Shown piece by piece: positions 11,617 through 23,200 of a stretch of DNA of 64,000 bases. Where the stretch lies: NCBI GenBank assembly GCA_004194705.1, contig SADC01000847.1:248001-312000 (forward strand), written 5' to 3'. The stretch is from Ditylenchus dipsaci. Lineage: Eukaryota; Nematoda; Chromadorea; Rhabditida; Anguinidae. The position numbers and the translations under genes were made by a program. Numbering within the stretch: the stretch's first letter is position 1; every line of letters starts with the position of its first letter. The notes beneath the pieces were generated by a model, which saw only the letters and a program-made list of their open reading frames with translations, had not been told where the DNA came from and ran no database searches.

Positions 11617-12063
11617 TATAACATGGCATTTGCAAAAGGATAAAACAAAAAAATGCCTCCTTTGGCGAAAAAGTGCCCGCTTTTCGTGAAAATGTGTCAC
11701 GTTGTGTTTTTTAGAAATACAATGTGTGTGTATATAAAGCAGGACAACTTTTAACAAAACGATGCACATTTTCACGAAAAAACGCACTTTTTCACTAAAA
11801 GTGTGCTTTTTTGCACAAAAGGGGCCACTTTTTCGGCTTTGTGACTGAAACAAAAAAGGGGCACATTTCACAAAAAAATTTCGCCAAAAATGGGCACATT
11901 TACGCTTCTTCCATTTGCAAAATATTGATCAAAACACGATTGAAGCAGACAAAGAATTCGAAAAATTCTGCAGTAATTTTGATTAGCCAATAGAGTGAAC
12001 AAAATTTAAATTTATTCAAAAACATTAAAATGAACCGAAACTAAAAAACCAATAAAACTAACC

Positions 12064-14051
12064 TTAATTGGCTGTTATAGGTTCTGTTACAACTGCTGCA
12101 GCTGATGTATCTTCAATAAAGAGGGCAGATAAAGCAAACAGTAAAAACACTACACCACCAATCAGTGTTACTAAAACAATAAATTTAATTCAAAATTTCA
12201 GCTTAAGCGACTAACCTGTCCTGACCGATATTCTCTGAGCCAGTAATCGGCCACCTATAACTGCAATTCCTGTGCAAATCGCATGGCCTGAAATTTAAAC
12301 AAGAATTAGGACATCTTATAGAGACTTTCACTAACCTAGAATGCCTCCTAGAATAACGCCTGCCACACTCTCTCTGGCTCCAAGGAGGATAGTGGTCAGC
12401 TGGGACCTATCTCCCCATTCAGCCACAAAAGTCAGCGAAAAACTCTACAATTCAATTAGATTAAAATAATTGTAAAAATTTGACGGTCCATTTTTGATTT
12501 AAGGACATTCAAGGGATGGTGATCAGGTTAGACACCTTTTTTTACTTCTATTTCTATTATTCTGGTTTCAAATATCGCAAGGACTCCGATTTTTGTTAAT
12601 CATCTTTCATAATTCCAATACTTTCCCCTCAATAAAAGCAAAATTCGATTTACGAAAAATGGTAGACGAAATCAGAATCCTTTCTAGTTGGAACCAGTAA
12701 AATAGAAGTGGCCAAAAATTTTCGAAGTTTGAGGTAAAAAATGTTGGACCGTCGGCAGGAACGAACTTCTGTATTTATATCAAGATTTCTCAAATCTAAA
12801 GTGGTCTGTGCAATATTTTAATCTAAACACTTCATATTTATAATTTTTTTATATTTTTCAAGATGTGAATTTTTATAATTACAGAAGAATCGCATTTTGA
12901 AAAACCGAATATTTGTCTACTTTTGTTACCTTGAGGAATATAGTTGAAACGAAAGAAATTATCCTCCAGGTTGAAGAGCTTAAAACCAAAGGCTCAAATT
13001 AATTTTTAAAGCCATTAAATTAGACTACTTTGAAGAAGTTTTGCTACCGCTTTCCATTTCACTGAATTTACTAGACTCCATGTCTAGTTCATTTTTCTGC
13101 ACCTCTGCTTGAGCTTCCTCATATTCTTCCTGACCTTCATTAGGGGACATGTGGTAGCCTGTAAAGCAATTGTAAATTTAAATATATCAATGAAAAACTA
13201 GCCTTCATGCAACATTTTTAGTCCGAAGAAGGCAAAAAGAGCTGTGGATACGTAAAAAACCAGCTTGTGAGGAATTAAGTGGGTTACCCATCCCAAAGTA
13301 GCCGATAAAACCGTCATCAGAGCTGAAGAAATGGTATTAAAAATCAGCAAAAAGATTACTGTTTACCAACAAGTTAGCAAACTGACCTAAAGCTGACATT
13401 GCACCACCTGAAAATCCCCTTTTTAACTAAATTAAAAATTTCCTAAGTTATAACTTACAAAAAACAGTAATTCGAGAATGCCTCATTGCCATAATGGTTG
13501 CAATAAACCATCTTAAATATAGTTTAATTTAAAAAGCCCATATTTTTAAAGTACTTTTGTTCACACTAAACTTTTTTATGACTCGATTTTTTTGCTCACA
13601 GTTAATTTTTTGATCACATAGTGTAATTTCTTGTTTATGCCTTCAATGCGCACACTATGATGCAGCTCGTTTTTGCAAAAACAAGTTATATATTTGATTA
13701 CAAGTCAAATATGAATATCCTAAAGACACTAAAATTTGACGTGAAACCACAATTTTTTCATTGACTATTATTATAATAATGACTCACGTTTTGTCGCCCA
13801 GTTCTGAGACGACAATTACAGAGAGGCTGGCTAAGAAGGCATGATAAAATCCAATATCTGTCTAAAGTTGATAAAAATTTTAACAAGACTTAATGTAACA
13901 AGTAACTGAAATTATACCCCAGTAATAGTAGCTAATGTAGTTGTCAGGCCAAGCCCTAAATCTACATCTGAAGGCAGTCCAGCCAAAGGAAGTGGCTGTA
14001 AAGGTGCAAAAGTCGCATGTGGTTGGGGACCTCTTTGAGATCACCCTCCAT
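12064..14051 (-). CDS. TMEM165: TMEM165/GDT1 family Golgi cation transporter
   Basis: GDT1 proteins are Golgi membrane Ca2+/Mn2+:H+ antiporters needed for glycosylation. Exons: 13918-14051, 13788-13861, 13459-13511, 13387-13407 (21 nt), 13203-13322, 13029-13158, 12930-12978, 12336-12444, 12216-12287, 12064-12170; all phases fit. Both repeat signatures are present: SELGDKT followed by FIATIMAMRHSR in the first half, and TFVAEWGDRSQLTTI in the second, each with the acidic E-x-G-D-K/R-S/T core. Hydrophobic helices follow each motif. The central linker (HMSPNEGQEEYEEAQ) is acidic, as in animal TMEM165. The ATG at 14051 is in frame only if GTCCCC at 14025-14030 is one C short. The intron at 13159-13202 starts GC rather than GT. 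Confidence 0.9.
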
Positions 14052-15116
14052 GTTTGTCCACTTTAACTATTTGAAACCAAAAGTGTTTCCACCACAATAG
14101 CTATTTACACTCACAGATATAATACAAATATAATTAGAATTAATAAGTGTTAGATTGGAAAAATTTTAAACTAAACAAAAAATTATTCAGTCTCCCAATT
14201 TTTTGTTGTAATTAAAAAAACAAAACAAGTAAAAGAGATTAAAAGTGTAGACACTCATACAAATTCCTACAGCAACATTGCTTACTTATCAAGTGGGAGA
14301 AAAATGAAAACGTCAAATATTTTTGGACATGTTGCAATATTTTTTTGAATTTATTGCTGAGTGGCGCTACCTTTAAAACATGTTTGAGGGCGTTAAAGGC
14401 TGAAATGAAAATCGCTTAGATCTGTCAATATCAAATTTGGTTCTTTATATAAACCGTATTTCCTCTAATTTACAGCCTTTTAAAAAGTGGTGAAATTTTT
14501 AATGTCGTTTTGAACCCTATTTGTGGACAACTTGGAGTTTTGGAATAGACAACTTGGAGATGTCATGCAAATTTGTGCAAAATTTAAAGCCAGAAGAAAA
14601 AACTATATCAGAACCTATTTCCAAAATGTATATTGTTCGAAAAGGGACCAAACAATAAAGGAAAACTAGGGCTAAAGTTCAGTACATGTAGTCCTCGAAA
14701 AAGGCTTCCGACCACCTTTCGAGTGTTTAGCACCTGAAACGTGTAGAAAAGATGTTTTTAGGTGGGGGAAGACGACTTTCGAAAAAAGAAATTTCGACCA
14801 CAATTTGAGTTTTTGTCTTGGAGGACTAAGGCGAACCACTAGATAAGGGTACCTGGATACCCCAAAAAGATGGAAGTACATATACTGTACTCCTGCCAAA
14901 ACAAGACCACCGACATAGTTTTTATTGCACTTCAATTTTAGAGAATTTTCGAAGAAACTTTGAGGTCCTAATATCGGTGTTCCCAATCCTAATTTGTATT
15001 CTATAGAAGGTTGTCTGACATCACAAAACCGCGCTGTGAACAAAATATAGTCCTAAAACAACATCATAGTTACATTTAACAAGCTTAGGAGGGGCTATAA
15101 TAGAGGAAACACGGTA

Positions 15117-15414
15117 CAGTCAAACTTCGATATAACGTACAACCCCAATATAACTTACACCTCGCCTGCACTTGGTTGGTCAAATCAAAATATAACGTAC
15201 ACTCGATATAATGTACATTCGTTATAACGTACACCTTGGTCAGCCCCGACCAATAAAAGGACCCTCGATATAACATACACTCGATCTAACGTACACCTAG
15301 GTCAGTCCCGAGCAATGAAATGACCTTCGATATAGCGTACAAATTTCAAATTTTGTAAAAAATAGTTATGATTAGGCCGGTTCCCAGGATTTACGTTATA
15401 TCGAAGTTTGACTG
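15117..15414. mobile_element. 298-bp CAGTCAAAC-ended MITE
   Basis: Ends CAGTCAAACTTCGATATAAC and its complement, flanked by TA. The interior repeats 'ataacgtacact' motifs. The ends resemble pogo/Tigger termini. Confidence 0.75.
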
Positions 15415-15519
15415 TAGTATAGAACTAATTCAATTAAATTTTTTGACATGAGAGTTAAATTAAAATCAAAGAACAGCGGCTATCTAGTTAAAGTTTACTA
15501 TGATTGTGGTAGGGGGTTA

Positions 15520-15751
15520 CCGTATTTCCTCTAATTGCCGCCCCGGGGCGCTTATTTTTCGATCGACCTTTATGGGGCGCTTATTAGAGTCATTTTGAAA
15601 TTTTCGGGTGAAAATCCAAAATCTAAAATTCAAAATTAGTAGAGCTTGCGGGAACTAAGAAAACGCAGAAAAACATGTTCGAAAAAAATTTTGCTCCGAG
15701 ATACGATAGCTCAAAGTCAAGGGGGAGGGTTGGCAATTAGAAGAAATATGG
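15520..15751. mobile_element. TACCGTATT-ended MITE
   Basis: Left end TACCGTATTTCCTCTAATT; right end is its diverged complement (AATTAGAAGAAATATGGTA). TA flanks. Confidence 0.6.
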
Positions 15752-16007
15752 TATATGACATTAGCGCCGAGTTGTTGTTCATCAGTGTTGCATTGGTTTG
15801 GAAACTTCTGCAAAATTAAACCAATTTTCGAGACCAAACTCTTGCAGCAACATTTAAGCATTTCAGGGGACTTTGAGTTTTTGTTCAAATATATGTGCAC
15901 AAACGACCAAATAGCTTTCCAAGATAAAATCTTAGAACAAGACTACTAATATAATGCAGTATTTGTAAACCAGGTATTATTAGAAAAAATCGATATGGTC
16001 AAAGTGG

Positions 16008-16393
16008 CGGTAAAATCCCAACTGTCAGCCATGAATGAATTTTTTTTCGATTTTGATTAAAAATCATCGATTTTCTTAGCAAAAGTTTTTGGAAATTCAC
16101 CCTTATACTAAAATCTCTTCCTGAATCCGAATCCGTTGAGATCAGATAAAAATAAATTTTGTGCGCTGAGATATTGCTATTTTGAGTATATCAGACAGAA
16201 ATTTCGCACCACTTAGCTACTTTAACGAATATCTCAGCGCACAAGAATTATTTTGATCCGATCTCAACTGATTCGGATTTAGAAAGAAATTTTACTACAA
16301 GGGGTGACTTTCCAAAAACTTTTGCTTAGAAATTCGATGATTTTTAATCAAAAATCGAAAAAAAATTCATTCATGGCTGACAGTTGGGTATCG
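16008..16393. mobile_element. foldback element with about 9-bp target duplication (MULE-like)
   Basis: Two arms of about 150 bp are near-perfect reverse complements ('cccaactgtcagccatgaat' to its complement). Direct repeats TCAAAGTGG (15999-16007) and TCAAAAGTGG (16394-16403) flank it, which fits a MULE-type duplication with one base of drift. A related palindrome lies at 57820-58210 and a half copy at 56830-57020. Confidence 0.6.
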
Positions 16394-16841
16394 TCAAAAG
16401 TGGCTCCCACCTCAACTAATGACGTTAGCCAGAAATGTCTTGTTCTTTTAAATTTTAGTTCTCATTCTTGTATTGCTCCTCCAGTCCCGTTACTGACTAT
16501 AAAAATTCTCTTCAAATAAACGCCAAACGGCTAGGGCTTTCAAAATATATTTCTGGCAAATGACTGGCCCACTTGTAGGGGCCTTTCTCATGCCTTTTGC
16601 CTGTGCCCCACCTCATGTTCTCCTTCTTGTTCCTTAGTATCTGTTCTTTTTTGCCTTTCGACAAAAGACAGTAGAGAGAGTTTCAGTGACCATCTTTTTT
16701 TCTTCGTTTATGCAACTAACACCATCACTACTCCATTTAATTATCGATATTACTAAAAGTTTTTTGTAACTGTCTTAGCTATAACTATAAACTAAATTTA
16801 GATCTAATCTAATTTGTTTTGTATTTGGTTAATCAAACAAA

Positions 16842-19800
16842 ATGGGTCAAACACTGGGTGAGCCGATAACAACCAAAGAGACAGGTATACATTTGAACAA
16901 AAGTTTTCAGGTTATAAAAATAATTAAATTTGTGCAAAGAAAGACATGTTTTCAACGAACGACCGATGACTGGGTACAATTTAGGACTGTCTAAAAACTC
17001 GACTGGGTGAATTGTTTGGAAACTTCTGTTGTAGATAATTGAGAAATTTGTTTTCCTTGCTTTTTTCTAAGCAGGCAAACGTGTTTGAGTCCGTTCTGAA
17101 GTATGCAAACCTACCCTGAGGCTAAGCGCAAGTCGAAGAAAAAAAGCCTTTGTCCCCTGTTGTTTTTAGCTTAGTTCAGGGCGAGCAAAACTTTTTATTG
17201 TCGCCGAATGACTTTTTTCTGTAGCCGAAATACTTTTTCTTGTCGCGAAAAAAACTTGTCGCCGAAAGACTTTTTATTGTCGCCGAAAATCTTTTTCTTG
17301 TCGCCGAAAGTTGTTCTCGAACGAAATCAGCAATTTTTGAATTTTTTGTGTGAAATTGAGGGGTGGGGAAAGACCAGATGGCTCAGGACCCACTCCGGAA
17401 TGGCCAAAAGGCCAAAATTATTGCTTTTTGGGGTTCACTAAAAGGAGGGGTAAACTTTTTGAGAAAAATCGATTGAGCGGATCAGATTTCGGGTCCGATG
17501 GGCTTAATCGCCAAGAAAAAGATTTTCAGCGACAAGAAAAAGTCATTCGGCGACAATAAAAAGTTTGCCCGTTCAGGGCTCGTAACTCAAAATTTCGAAA
17601 AAGGACATTTGGTGAAAAAAGGACATTTTGCCCATTTTTCGTCAAAAGTGCTATTTTTTCCAGTGCTTATTCCCATTTTGAAGCGAAAAAGAAAGATTTC
17701 GACTAAAATTTCAAAAATAAAAAAGATTTGGGTTTCTAAAAAAGGACAAATCTTTTTCAAAAAGACACATACGAGCCCTGGCTTAGTTGCTTAGGGTTGC
17801 TTAGGACGTACTTGAGGCGCAGGTCAAATTCGAACTTTTTATAGGTCCCTCGTATGTTTCACAAGGGAGGGACCCTGACTGTGACCTGCGGTTTTTTCGA
17901 AAATTTTTTTATGCACGTATTATTCTAGAGCGTGCCCAAATCCTATGTGAATTTGGCTCTCCACTTCTGAAACTCAATAAAATTTTTTAGGAATGACGAA
18001 TGGCCCAAGGGTCAGCTATGAAAAACCATGATAGGGGTGTTTTGACAGGGGTTCATGATAGGGGATCCACGTGTTTTTTGAGCTTTGAGTGATTCTTGTA
18101 CCACTTTGTGGACCTTCAGAGCTGCGGAGCCAGATTTTTTAGGAACTTGGGAACGCTCTACAAGAATACGCAGAAAAAAATTGTCATCGAAGTTCCCCCA
18201 GGTCACAGTCAGGGTCCCTCCCTTGTCAATCGGTTCTAAATTACGCTGGCTTAGACATAGATTGCTAAAGTCCTTGCTTAAAAATTCTGGCCCCTTCTCT
18301 TTCCCTTTGCTGTCATCCTGAGGCTTTGGCATTAGATATCTTCTCTTCTTGATATTTTTAAAAAATTTGGGAAATAATCATAAAACAAATAATAAGTACA
18401 GTCAAACCTCGATAAAACATATCCTGATCGCCGAATACAAAAAAATATTTTTTTAGCTTCCTGTGCTGACAATCGCTACAAAGTAGGGAGTTCATGTATG
18501 CAAGGATGGAGAATCAGTAAGCTACTTTGCATTCAATCATGCACACATAGTTAAATACAATTTTAAGACATGGAAGACAGTCATACCCACCTCCTAACAC
18601 TACCTGACGACCACAATGCAGCCTTTTTCGCAGTTTATGATGGTCACGGAGGTGCTAGGTGAACAAAATTCATAGCCAACAGCTTAAAAAAACTTCACAT
18701 CAATTTCAGAGTCTCCCAATACGTCAGTTTACACCTGCACAAGAGAGTAGTCAACAGTGATCTTTATGGTAGGAGCAAAACAGAATTTTGCAATAATTTT
18801 TAATAAATTCAATTTTAGCAAAAGGTGATTATGTGGAAGCCATGAAACAGGGTTTCCTCCAACTAGACGAGCAAATGCTAGAGGATGAGGAGACCAAAGA
18901 GGAGATGTCAGGCACTACAGCCATAACTGTGCTCATCAAAGACTCTACCATATATTGCGGTGGGTTTTGTCAAAGATGCTTTTAAGTATTATACCAGTTT
19001 GAAGAATAATATATTTTCAGCAAATGTGGGTGATTCCAGAGCAGTTGCTAGGTGGGCTGATTTAAATTTATGAAATTATTGGTTTTAAAATCAACAACTT
19101 ACAAAGAAGTTAAATTTAATTCATTTTCAAAATTCTATTTTAGTGTTACTGGCCAGGCTTTACCTCTGAGCTACGACCACAAGGTATTTATATATATTCA
19201 AAGTCTTTTCTGTATTGCTGATTTAAAGCCGTGCAACGAAGAGGAGTCCCAGAGGATCATTGCTGCAGGTGGATGGGTGGAATTTAACAGGGTAATAAAA
19301 TATTAATAACACAACACCATATTTTTTTGAAAGTTGCAAGGCAGAAGAAGGGCACTGCCCTGAGCGCAGAGTTTACATATGAATTTTTGATTCTACTCGG
19401 TTTTAATCTCCCCCCAAAACAGCTCCTCGGGAATTTTTAAAAGTAAAATAAGGTCATAAATATCAGATTTGACATGAGACGAGTGAAAACAAGAACGAAA
19501 TTTAATAAAAATCGCTGGTCCCCACCTAAATTCGCAGCGTAACGCGCTGGTATGCCCCTTTAAAAAATTTGTGCAACGTCCATATGCAAAAAAAAATTTC
19601 TAAGCCTTTTCATATATGTTTTTAATTTAGGTAAATGGAAATCTAGCTTTGTCTAGAGCCCTGGGCGACTTCGGCTTTAAGCGCAATGAGCATAAATCCG
19701 CTCAAGAGGTAAGTGCAGCAAAATTAGCATTTTATAAGCATATTCTTAACCAATTGTTAAGCAAGTGGTAACGGCTTATCCAGAAGTACTCAAGGTCAGA

Positions 19801-22148
19801 CATCCTTTTAATCAGTTATTGTAAATAGATTGAATGTCTCGTAAATATTTTATTTCAAAGGTTTTTAAGGTCTGAAAAACGTTATCTGTTTTTCAGTTTG
19901 ACATTACGCCACAGTTTGAGTTTCTAGTATTAGGTAAAATTAATTTTTATTTTTAATGAAAGCTCGGATCGATCAAAATATTTCAGCTTGCGATGGTATT
20001 GGGATGTGATGTCCAACCAGGAAGTGGTTGACTTCTGTAGAGAGCGACTGGCCACGGGCAAACTGCCGGAAAAAGTGTGTGAGGAATTGTTGGACAAATG
20101 CTTGTCTCCAGACTGTGAGATGAGTGGTCTAGGTTGCGACAACATGACGGCAATTATTGGTAGGAAACAGTTAACATAATATATTCCTATCATTAACTTT
20201 ATGAGGCCGAGGCCAACTGCCGACTCCCAACTGCCGACGAATCAATAAATTATGATAGAAATAAAAAATTTTTGGTCATTAACCGGACCAACAACAAATA
20301 TTTTGATACAGAATAAGATTCTGGTCTATAAAAATTTGAGTTTCGAGGCTCCCTAAAAGTACCCTTTTCAAACATTTTTAAAGAGATTTAGGGATATTTT
20401 GGGGTGGGAAAGGACCAAAAAGGGCAGTTTTGTTTAAAAAAGAAGATGTTGATCATAGTTTCGAATACTGGGATTATCGCATAAATAAACTCTGGTATGC
20501 ATACATTTTTCAAGCATCCAGAGTCTCTTTCGAACGATTTACGTCTAAGGTTTCTGGGTGCGCACATCTCAACCCCAACCAACCAAGCCCCCTGCGCCCC
20601 CAAAGGGGGCGCAGGGGTCTTGGTTGGTTAGAGATGCACGCACTCACTTACCTTAGACATAATTCCGAGCAAGATTCTTAATCATACATGCATTTAGAGG
20701 TTCTTTTTGCCCAGTCCCATGTTTAAAAACATGGTAAAAACAGACAGTAAGTCAAAATTTCGCAACGCCCGAAACTCAATTAAAAGTTAAATTTTGATCA
20801 AAATTCATTGATTCGTCGGCAGTTGGGCGTCGGCAGTTAGTTTCGTCGGCAGTTGTCCCTTGTTCCATTTTCACCTGTTTGAATTTGTCCAATTCAATCT
20901 TTTTCCTAAGCATTGAACTTGTGTACTGATTTTTCAACTTGGTTTCTAACAAGACAAGGTCTAGAATTTAATTTTATACGTAGTTTTGTTAGAAACCAAG
21001 TTAAAAATCCGTACAGAAGTTCAATGATTCAGAAAAAAAATTGCAAAAAAAAATTAAACAGGTGAGCATGGCCCTTTAAGGGAAATTTTTGCAATATATG
21101 CGATATTGAGAATATCATACTAGTTTTTTAAATTATACAGTGAAAACTTCACACATATAGACTGGTGGCAATGCCGAAAAATCAAATTTGGCTGGAAAAG
21201 GAGAAGTTATCGCTCGATCAGTTCTCTTTAAAGGCGTAAATGCAGCGTTGCCAGGCTGGTATGAGAACAACATATAGAAAATATATCTATATAAGCTACA
21301 CCCTCGGGACCAAACCCAGCTGTAGCTTATGGAGGGTGTAGCTTATATAGAGAGTACATTATACGAAACATAGTCCCCTTTGGACCGAACCCATGTATAG
21401 CTTATACAGAGGTGTAGCTTATAGAGGGTGTAGGTTATGGACAAGGTTGACTGTACACCTTTTTTGGAATTTAGAATTTTTCAGAAACGACTGAAAATTA
21501 GAGTCCTTACCACATTTCGGACTAAATTGACGAATCAGGTTCAGCAAAAGACCTAAAAACCATGGTGAAAAAGGGTCGGACTGTAGGTGGAAACGGACTT
21601 GAGGGGTGTGCACTAAATTGAGACTCGACTGTAGTAGCGTAATCTAAAATATCATTTTAAGACAGACTAGTGATTTCCTTCTTATTTTAGTTTGCCTCAT
21701 GCAAAACGACACTCAGGAGAAATATCTTGAGCGCCTAAGAGTTGCTGCAGCAAATTCCAAAGACAGGAACGAAACAGCTAACAGAGGACATCAGCAAGCA
21801 GCCAACAAAGTTGTAGAAGAACAGATGGCCGAGCTAGGTCTCAAACCAGCCAGTGAACTGGTAGTGGATGTGCCTTTAATAGACACTGACCATTCTGATG
21901 AACAATTTACCACACCTAGTCAGTCTCCCAATGGACACAATTCTGCTCAAGAGCCTTGCTGTAAGTCTGCCCTACGCTATACCCCCCCCCCCCCCCAATA
22001 AAACTTGTTTACAGCAGACGACGAGCAACCCCCAAGCCACTTTCATGTGCCTTTAGCGGAAAAGTCTACTTGCGAAGATTCCACAGCGGAGACCATGCAG
22101 CCATGTCCCACTGACACTAATAGTGATCCTAAAAAATCTACTTCCTAA
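16842..22148 (+). CDS. PP2C-type Ser/Thr protein phosphatase (PPM1/PTC2-like)
   Basis: Mn/Mg-dependent phosphatase that removes phosphate from Ser/Thr, probably membrane-tethered: the start MGQTLGEPITTKET is an N-myristoylation type N-terminus. Exons: 16842-16884, 18457-18516, 18568-18658, 18710-18768, 18819-18959, 19021-19051, 19144-19183, 19229-19291, 19631-19708, 19762-19794, 19897-19933, 19987-20159, 21691-21960, 22015-22148. Family motifs in order: GSSCMQGWRINMED, FFAVYDGHGGAR (metal-binding D), SGTTAITVLI, ANVGDSRAV, VNGNLALSRALGDF, ACDG, GCDNMTAII. The motif DGIWDVMSNQ is out of frame because one T is missing at about 19999, which otherwise gives TGA. The C-terminal 110 residues are hydrophilic and poorly conserved. 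Introns 1 and 12 are swollen by transposons. A polyadenylation signal lies at 22855-22860. Confidence 0.9.
17182..17571. mobile_element. foldback element with short tandem repeats in its arms
   Basis: The arms contain repeated 'ttgtcgccgaaagactttt' units, left at 17185-17310 and inverted at 17507-17570. Flanking direct repeats TTCAGGG(C) lie at 17175-17181 and 17572-17578. In PP2C intron 1. The architecture resembles the larger element at 43926-46398. Confidence 0.6.
17862..18226. repeat. inverted repeat in PP2C intron 1
   Basis: 'caagggagggaccctgactg' at 17862 is mirrored at 18200-18226 ('caggtcacagtcagggtcc'). A solo CAGTCAAACC end follows at about 18402. Confidence 0.55.
20205..20870. mobile_element. 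foldback element in PP2C intron 12 with a repeat in its loop
   Basis: Arms: 'ccaactgccgacgaatcaat' near 20220 and its complement near 20812. The loop holds a full copy of the recurrent about 250-bp repeat (20435-20715), itself with a GC-rich hairpin at 20575-20632. Another small foldback follows at 20880-21060. Confidence 0.65.
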
Positions 22149-23200
22149 ATATGTTTGCATGTATTATTGGTCAAAGGCAAACACTTTATATTAATTTTTT
22201 TGTTGTTATTAGCAGTAATAACAAATTAAGGAATCTATTTAACCTGAGACTTTGTAGGTCTCGAGGCCAAAATTTGAGAAAAATCCAAGGTCTATATAAG
22301 TAATCACATGCAGCCCTGACACTGTTAGCTTCCTATATGTAATATAGTTAACTGTAGACAACTACAGGAGTCACAGGTTGAACAGTTCCAGCTAAATATT
22401 CTAGGTATGTTTGCACCAGTGGCCAGACATTTTGAACTTTTAGCCAAATTTGTCCGAAAATTCGTAAAATCTAAAATTGTGTGGTCACTGCTGGCAACTC
22501 ACTTCCTACCCCTCTTACCCCCTATCAATACTCAACAGCCCTAACCATCACACATATTCTTTATTAATTTTTATAATCTAGGCTTATTGAGTGACTATAG
22601 AATAAAGTTACTAATATTATCGATGGACTGTATTGAATTTTAGATGTTTTTTCGAAAATAGACATTTATGACAACTATTGTTTTGTCCATTTTGTTGAAG
22701 TATAGAAAAAGAGTTTTATATTATATTGTAATGTTGCTGCTACTCTGTTTGCCCACTACCGAAATTATTGTTTTAACTGTGTGTATTGAACCAGTCCATT
22801 TTTTGAATGTAAAAAGGTTTTTACTGTGATAATTGTATTACAGAGAAAAGTGAAAATAAATGAATTGTTTTATCTGTTTGCATATCCGCAACTATGTCTT
22901 TTTTACAAGTGGCTAGCGCCAACTTTTTCAGAGCTCCTTTTTTGGAGTCGAAAATATTTCTCGTTTTTATTTGCTTAACAGACACCGATAAACACGTTTA
23001 CAATTAAAAATAGTCCAAAAATAAAAAAACTTAAAGTGAAAGTTGAATTTTTCAGAAAGATTTTAACATTTCGAAAATTGCGGGTCAAAAACGTGCAAGC
23101 GAAAACCACGCATAAGTATAGAGAAGTACCAATAAAATCCATTAGAAATTTATTTCAATTTTAACAATAAATGAATACAAATAGATAGATATATTTTATT

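Noticed and set aside
14672..15043. 123-codon minus-strand open frame upstream of GDT1
   Set aside because: No recognisable motif, no splice support, and the GDT1 start is already explained at 14051.
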